Source: JBBSQE01 sp038258095
GTDB taxonomy: Bacteria; Actinomycetota; Thermoleophilia; Solirubrobacterales; 70-9
Direction: 5' to 3'
DNA length: 9,877 nucleotides
NCBI GenBank assembly: GCA_038258095.1
Contig: JBBSQE010000122.1
Coordinates: 1-9,877, forward strand
Shown here piece after piece: positions 6,698 through 9,877 of the stretch. The position numbers were made by a program, and so were the translations under genes. Position 1 is the first letter of the stretch. Every line of letters begins with the position of its first letter. The notes beneath the pieces are model-generated. The model worked only from the letters and a program-made list of their open reading frames with translations. It made no database searches and had not been told where the DNA came from.

Positions 6698-7306
6698 ATG
6701 GAAGCGAGACTCCCCGACGCCGCACACACCTCCCAGCCCTGGCGCATCCACAGCATCGCCGGCGACTTCCGGCTCGAGGACGTCTGGGCCCTGCCGACTC
6801 CGGGCGGCCCGGACGACTTTCCGAAGTTGATGGCACTGATGGCCGCGGGAAGCCAGGCTTCCGGGTCCTCTAGGGCGTCACGCGCACTCTTCGCGATCCG
6901 CTGGAAGGTCGGTGAGCGTCTGGGTTGGGACGACGCGGACGACGGAGTCGGCTCCAGGGTGCCGACACTGCGCGACCGTTTCCCCGCAGACCTTCAGGCG
7001 GCCCCACCCGGCCCAACCCTGGGAAAGGTTCCCTTCGAATCCCTCTACCTACTCGAGAACGAGTGGGCAGCGGAGATCGCCAACCAGACGATGCACGGGG
7101 TGATGCACATCGGCTGGGTGCCGTACGGAAACGGCGGCTACCGAGGCCAGATGGCCATCCTCGTGAAGCCGAACGGACCGATGGGGAGCGCTTACATGGC
7201 TGCGATCAAGCCGTTCCGGCACCTGATCGTCTACCCGGCGATGCTTCGCCAGATCGGGCGGAGCTGGGAAGCGGCCGTCGACGGGCCGATGCCCGTCGAC
7301 GCATAG
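6698..7306 (+). CDS. DUF2867 domain-containing protein
   Basis: This is a 202-aa soluble protein with no signal peptide. Its opening (LPDAAHTSQPWRIHSIAGDF, then RLEDVWALPTPGGPDDF) and the later blocks ENEWAAEIANQTMHGVMHIGW and AYMAAIKPFRHLIVYPAML are characteristic of actinobacterial DUF2867 proteins. DUF2867 has no established biochemical role. The alternating pattern and long C-terminal helix suggest a helix-grip (START-like) ligand-binding fold, which is inference. I start at ATG 6698 (MEARLPDAAH). The longer frame from 6656 would add 14 residues (MSQIHSCLYVCYHV) that translate the operator and overlap tetR. It is the first gene of a two-gene unit, with 4 nt to the next gene, and divergent from tetR. 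This implies that its expression is induced by the TetR ligand. Confidence 0.85.
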   Translation: MEARLPDAAHTSQPWRIHSIAGDFRLEDVWALPTPGGPDDFPKLMALMAAGSQASGSSRASRALFAIRWKVGERLGWDDADDGVGSRVPTLRDRFPADLQAAPPGPTLGKVPFESLYLLENEWAAEIANQTMHGVMHIGWVPYGNGGYRGQMAILVKPNGPMGSAYMAAIKPFRHLIVYPAMLRQIGRSWEAAVDGPMPVDA

Positions 7307-7310
7307 GCCG

Positions 7311-7829
7311 ATGTACGGGGAGGCGGCGATCGGGCTGATCCGGGTCACGCCGTTCGTGCAAAGCAGGGTGCGCCGGGTGGCGGTCCCGCGGGCGGCACAC
7401 GAGCTGAGCACGCTTGCGGTGATCGACTACGAAGAGGCGTTCGTGGCGGAGACAGACTCAGCCCGGGAGCGAACCGGCGAGGAATGGGCCAGGGCGACCC
7501 TGGAAGGCGCTCCGGCCATCTTGCGCAGCGCTCTCCCCTGGGGTTGGCGGGCCCTCGGGCTCCGGCACACGCCGACTGGATCCCTCGGCTCCGTTCACGG
7601 CTGGGAGATACGGCTCAGAACTCCGGACGTGGTGCTCCTCGGAGCCTCCTCCCACTTCGGCATGCCCGCAGAACTGCTCTTCGAGCGCCAGCAGAACGCC
7701 CTCCTATTTGGCGCATTCCTGAGCCACGAGAACCTCGCGGCCCGCGCCGCTTGGGCTGGAATCGTGCCGGGCCATCGACAGGTTGTGCGGTACCTGATCG
7801 ACCAGGCCGTCAGCTCAGCGACGTACTGA
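7311..7829 (+). CDS. Conserved-looking protein of unknown function, partner of the DUF2867 protein
   Basis: This is a 172-aa cytosolic protein with no clear motif I can name. It starts 4 nt after the DUF2867 stop with no Shine-Dalgarno, so it is almost certainly co-transcribed and translationally coupled. The N-terminal part (about 20-45) runs through VPRAAHELSTLAVIDYEEAF. A helical stretch, ERTGEEWARATLEGAP, follows. Then comes a beta-rich section (GWEIRLRTPDVVLLGASS, then LLFERQQNALLFGAFLSHEN). The protein ends in a helix with H-x-x-VVRYLIDQAV. This order (strands, then a long terminal helix) resembles SRPBCC/START-like proteins, and the last helix parallels the PFRHLIVYPAML helix of the gene before it. 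It may therefore be a distant structural relative acting on the same ligand. That idea is inference only. Confidence 0.8.
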   Translation: MYGEAAIGLIRVTPFVQSRVRRVAVPRAAHELSTLAVIDYEEAFVAETDSARERTGEEWARATLEGAPAILRSALPWGWRALGLRHTPTGSLGSVHGWEIRLRTPDVVLLGASSHFGMPAELLFERQQNALLFGAFLSHENLAARAAWAGIVPGHRQVVRYLIDQAVSSATY

Positions 7830-7868
7830 GAATCCGCCGCCCAACATAGGCAGGCGCACCTGTAGCCA

Positions 7869-7883
7869 CCGGCCCATTGCCGG
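7869..7883. repeat. Short hairpin (CCGGC-ccatt-GCCGG) after the DUF2867 operon
   Basis: This is a perfect 5-bp GC stem with a 5-nt loop, 40 nt beyond the stop at 7829. It could help terminate the operon, but it is short and has no T-tract. Confidence 0.3.
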
Positions 7884-7908
7884 ACCACCGCGGAACCTAC
7901 GACATCGT

Positions 7909-7925
7909 TGAGATGATCAATCTCA
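7909..7925. repeat. 17-bp dyad TGAGAT-GATCA-ATCTCA
   Basis: Perfect 6-base arms flank a 5-base centre in the gap between the convergent DUF2867 unit and the tRNA gene. It may be a weak bidirectional terminator or a protein-binding site. Nothing in the context decides between these. Confidence 0.3.
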
Positions 7926-7970
7926 CCTGCAGATCCAAGACCATTCGGGCAGTCAATTGGCCAATCGCCC

Positions 7971-7990
7971 GAGTGAGTGAGTGAGTGAGT
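7971..7990 (+). repeat. Tetranucleotide microsatellite (GAGT)x5
   Basis: Five perfect tandem copies of GAGT end exactly at the base encoding the tRNA-Lys discriminator. On the tRNA strand this reads ACTC x5, immediately after the acceptor stem. It lies in the 3' trailer of the tRNA transcript. Confidence 0.9.
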
Positions 7991-8062
7991 GGGCCGTGCT
8001 GGGATCGAACCAGCGACCTTGAGATTAAGAGTCTCCTGCTCTACCAGCTGAGCTAACGGCCC
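7990..8062 (-). tRNA. tRNA-Lys (anticodon CTT)
   Basis: The 73-nt gene folds into a full cloverleaf. The acceptor stem GGGCCGT pairs with ACGGCCC and the discriminator is A. The D-arm is GCTC...GAGC. The anticodon loop is CTCTTAA, giving anticodon CTT for Lys AAG codons, the preferred lysine codon in GC-rich genomes. The T-arm is GCTGG-TTCGATC-CCAGC. The anticodon stem GGAGA/TCTCA has one imperfect pair at its top (G27 opposite A43). CCA is not encoded and must be added enzymatically. A perfect TATAAT box lies about 44 nt upstream. Confidence 0.96.
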
Positions 8063-8105
8063 TCGGTGTTGCGAAGACCCCGGGATGGGCCGGGGCCGAT
8101 CGGGC

Positions 8106-8111
8106 ATTATA
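8106..8111 (-). promoter_or_regulatory. Perfect -10 box (TATAAT) of the tRNA-Lys gene
   Basis: The minus strand reads TATAAT between the TPR gene stop (8147) and the tRNA 5' end (8062). Transcription would start near 8099, giving a leader of about 37 nt for RNase P to remove. No convincing -35 is seen at 16-18 bp. The box implies that the tRNA is not dependent on read-through from the tat operon. Confidence 0.65.
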
Positions 8112-8146
8112 GGAATCGCGCGGGGCGAGGGTGCGGTGTCGCCCGG

Positions 8147-8959
8147 CTAGGGCGTGGTCGGCGTCGCTCCGGCACCGCCGCCCGAGAGGCCTCCGAGCGG
8201 GTTCTGGAGCTGCTCGCCGGGTTTGCCGCCCTGCTGCTTGGCCAGAGCGGCCTGCTGCTTCACGAACTGCTTCGCCTGTTTGCGGGCCTGGTCGAGCTGG
8301 GTCTTGGTGCTCTTGCGCCGGCCCTTCGGGCCGGAGGCGATGGCCTGCGCTGCGGCCTTGTCCCCGGCCTTGAAGTTGCCGGCGAAGAAGGAGTAGTAGG
8401 CATATGTGCCCAGCGTCCCTGGGTTGGGCCGCGCCTTGGCGACCACCCCCTGTGCCTGCGCGGCGTCGGCGAGCTTCGCCGTGGCCTCGGTCCCGCTCGT
8501 TGCCGATTGCGCGAGGGTGAAGAACGCGTTGGATGCGAGCTGCGCGACCTGCGGGTTCGGCTCCGGGGGTTTCTGGGCCAGATAGCTCTTCCAGGCAGAG
8601 CCCGCGAGCTCGTACTGGTCGATCGCATCCTGAGTGACGTTCTGGGCGCCGGTATTGGGGTCGACGCTCACGGCGCTGTTGCCGGCCGCGTAGCGGGCCC
8701 GGACAACGGCGAGCTTGAGTGCCTCGTTCTGCGGGTCCGCGGCGAGCTTGGCATCGAGCTCGTCGGCCTGCTTGGTTAGGGCGCCGTCGACACTGACGCC
8801 GGAGTTACCGCTGAACAGATCGCTGATGCTGAGTGGGCCGACCGTCAGGAAGAGGCTGGCGCCCATGAGGATGGCGAGGATCGCGTAGACGACCTTGACG
8901 ACGTTCTTACGCCGTCCCCGCACGTCAAAGACCATTCGATGTTCGCCGCTGTCTGCCAT
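8147..8959 (-). CDS. Membrane-anchored TPR-like protein in the tat operon
   Basis: This is a 270-aa protein with a basic N-terminus (RGRRKNVVK) followed by one membrane segment (about 21-42, VVYAILAILMGASLFLTVG). The rest is a predicted extracytoplasmic domain. Residues 57-205 consist of Ala-rich helices resembling degenerate TPR units, for example ALTKQADELDAKLAADPQNE, AIDQYELAGSAWKSYLAQ and the YAYYSFFAGNFKAGDKAA region. The region 210-245 is a Lys/Gln/Ala-rich, possibly coiled-coil helix, and the tail is Gly/Pro-rich and disordered. A good Shine-Dalgarno (GAGG, 5 nt before the ATG) supports start 8959; a second Met at residue 9 is less well placed. It lies 18 nt downstream of tatC on the same strand, hence in one operon. 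It may scaffold proteins or substrates at the membrane. No enzymatic motif is seen. Confidence 0.85.
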   Translation of the reverse strand: MADSGEHRMVFDVRGRRKNVVKVVYAILAILMGASLFLTVGPLSISDLFSGNSGVSVDGALTKQADELDAKLAADPQNEALKLAVVRARYAAGNSAVSVDPNTGAQNVTQDAIDQYELAGSAWKSYLAQKPPEPNPQVAQLASNAFFTLAQSATSGTEATAKLADAAQAQGVVAKARPNPGTLGTYAYYSFFAGNFKAGDKAAAQAIASGPKGRRKSTKTQLDQARKQAKQFVKQQAALAKQQGGKPGEQLQNPLGGLSGGGAGATPTTP

Positions 8960-8977
8960 GGGTCCCTCGGTAGGTGC

Positions 8978-9766
8978 CTACTCGGAGGAGGGTTCGGAGA
9001 ACTCCTCGTCGTCCTCTGGATCGGGCACGAAGGCCCTTGCGAGGACGATACTCAACTCGTAGAGCAGGAGGATCGGAATCATCTCCAGGATCAGCGTGAC
9101 GGGATCGAGCGTCGGCAGAAGTGCGGCGACGATCGCGATGCCGACGATCGCGAAGCGCCTGTTTTCAGCGAGCTGATCGGGTGTGACGATGCCGACCCGG
9201 CAGATCGCGAGGATGAAGATGGGGACCTCGAAGATCAGGCCCATCACGATCAGCATGGTCGCGAAGAAGCTGTAGTAGTCCTTGGCGCGGAGCTGGTTGT
9301 TGAAGCTGCCGGAGTTGAAGTTGGTGAGGAACTGCAGTGCCGGCGGCATCACCACGAAGTAGGCGAAGAGGACTCCGGCGATGAAGAGCACGGGCGCAAG
9401 GAAGAGCAGCGGCGTGATTTTGCGGCGCTCGGCGTCGGAGAACGCCGGCAGGATGTAGGCGTAGAGCTGGTAAAGGATGATCGGCAGCGACAGGACCAGC
9501 GCGAAATAACCGCTCAGCGTCAACGTCGTCGTGAAGGCCTCCGCGGGGCCGAGCGTCAGCAGGCCACCGTTGTCGAGAATCGAGTTCGGGACCGGGTGGT
9601 CGGCGATGTCGAGAAGGAGATTGTTCTGCCAGAAGCAGATCGACATCGCGACGACGAGCGTGCCGATGCAGATGATGATCCGGGTTCGCAGCTCGTCGAG
9701 ATGCTCGACGAGAGTGAGGCGGTCCTCATGGGAGAGGGTCCTGGCGCGAGCCACGGTGGGAGACAT
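8978..9766 (-). CDS. tatC: Sec-independent (twin-arginine) protein translocase subunit TatC
   Basis: This 262-aa integral membrane protein is the core receptor of the Tat system, which moves folded proteins with RR signal peptides across the cytoplasmic membrane. Family hallmarks are present. The cytoplasmic N-terminal motif EHLDELRTR (21-29) leads into TM1. YQLYAYILPAFSDAERR (99-115) is the first cytoplasmic loop region, part of the signal-peptide binding site. GLIFEVPIF (176-184) has the conserved membrane Glu180. LLPTLDPVT (216-224) precedes TM5/6. Six membrane segments can be counted. The C-terminal tail (247-262) is short and very acidic (PEDDEEFSEPSSE). The upstream neighbour ending at 9792 is probably tatA/tatB and the downstream gene is a TPR-like membrane protein; gaps are 25 and 18 nt, so this is an operon. 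No strong Shine-Dalgarno is seen (GGAG lies 12 nt away). Confidence 0.97.
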   Translation of the reverse strand: MSPTVARARTLSHEDRLTLVEHLDELRTRIIICIGTLVVAMSICFWQNNLLLDIADHPVPNSILDNGGLLTLGPAEAFTTTLTLSGYFALVLSLPIILYQLYAYILPAFSDAERRKITPLLFLAPVLFIAGVLFAYFVVMPPALQFLTNFNSGSFNNQLRAKDYYSFFATMLIVMGLIFEVPIFILAICRVGIVTPDQLAENRRFAIVGIAIVAALLPTLDPVTLILEMIPILLLYELSIVLARAFVPDPEDDEEFSEPSSE

Positions 9767-9791
9767 GGCGGCTCAGCGCTCCAGCTTCAGG

Positions 9792-9877
9792 CTAGGAGCG
9801 CTTGTCGGTGACTACCTCGCCCTCGACGGACTCGACTGCCTCTGCCCGGGCCTGTGCCTGGGAGCGCTCGAGTGCGC
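9792..9877 (-). CDS. C-terminal end of a probable TatA/TatB-type subunit (partial)
   Basis: Only the last 28 codons are in the window, ending at TAG 9794-9792. The visible tail (ALERSQAQARAEAVESVEG, then EVVTDKRS) is hydrophilic, Ala/Glu/Gln-rich and helix-prone, as expected for the variable cytoplasmic C-terminus of TatA/TatB. It lies 25 nt upstream of tatC on the same strand, the usual tatAC or tatABC order. The diagnostic N-terminal membrane helix and amphipathic helix lie outside the window, so the assignment rests mainly on position. It could be another small operon gene. Confidence 0.5.
   Translation of the reverse strand, partial: ALERSQAQARAEAVESVEGEVVTDKRS

Noticed and set aside
7945..7970. 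Hairpin CGGGC...GCCCG around the ATTGGCCAAT palindrome as a tRNA terminator
   Set aside because: The outer stem has only 5 bp, the inner part is asymmetric, and there is no T-tract, so I did not call it a terminator.
7940..8062. Integrative-element attachment site at the tRNA-Lys 3' end
   Set aside because: No second copy of the tRNA 3' end and no integrase are seen in the window. The adjacent repeat is a simple microsatellite.
8939..9811. 290-codon plus frame opposite tatC
   Set aside because: It is an antisense shadow of tatC, extremely rich in Glu/Asp/Arg/Gln. TatC itself is unambiguous.

Overview
The window is a GC-rich chromosomal segment with densely packed, strongly GC3-biased genes. 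It is most likely from an actinomycete-type bacterium (Actinomycetota). The single-pass TPR-like protein behind tatC and the DUF2867 gene recall Thermoleophilia/Solirubrobacterales, but that placement is inferred from protein style and not proven. No transposon, phage gene or CRISPR array is visible.

Layout. Positions 1-1720 (minus) hold a nucleotide-sugar dehydrogenase of the UDP-GlcNAc/ManNAc type. It overlaps by 4 nt a truncated polytopic membrane protein that runs off the left edge. A probable unlisted small gene (plus, 1802 or 1811 to 1912) lies between the dehydrogenase start and the 3' end of an acyltransferase-3/OpgC-like membrane enzyme (minus, 1957-3153). This left third looks like cell-envelope polysaccharide metabolism.

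Positions 3321-5963 hold an MMPL/RND-type exporter (minus) divergent from a MarR regulator (plus). The 45-bp gap between them carries a 21-bp near-perfect inverted repeat, the obvious MarR operator. A 9-bp GC hairpin separates marR from the convergent tetR gene.

Positions 6012-7829 hold a TetR regulator (minus) divergent from a two-gene unit (plus): a DUF2867 protein and a 172-aa protein of unknown function. The short gap between tetR and the DUF2867 gene has a 22-bp imperfect palindrome, the likely TetR operator. These two regulator/target modules resemble locally autoregulated responses to small hydrophobic molecules.

Positions 7830-9877 (minus) hold the end of a probable tatA/tatB gene, then tatC, then a membrane-anchored TPR-like protein in one operon, followed by a tRNA-Lys(CTT) gene with its own perfect TATAAT box. 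A GAGT x5 microsatellite abuts the tRNA 3' end.

A recurring theme is that several genes at the head of transcription units (the dehydrogenase, mmpL, marR, the DUF2867 gene, the small ORF, and less clearly tetR) lack a Shine-Dalgarno and carry a -10-like hexamer 6-8 nt before the start codon, which fits leaderless mRNAs.
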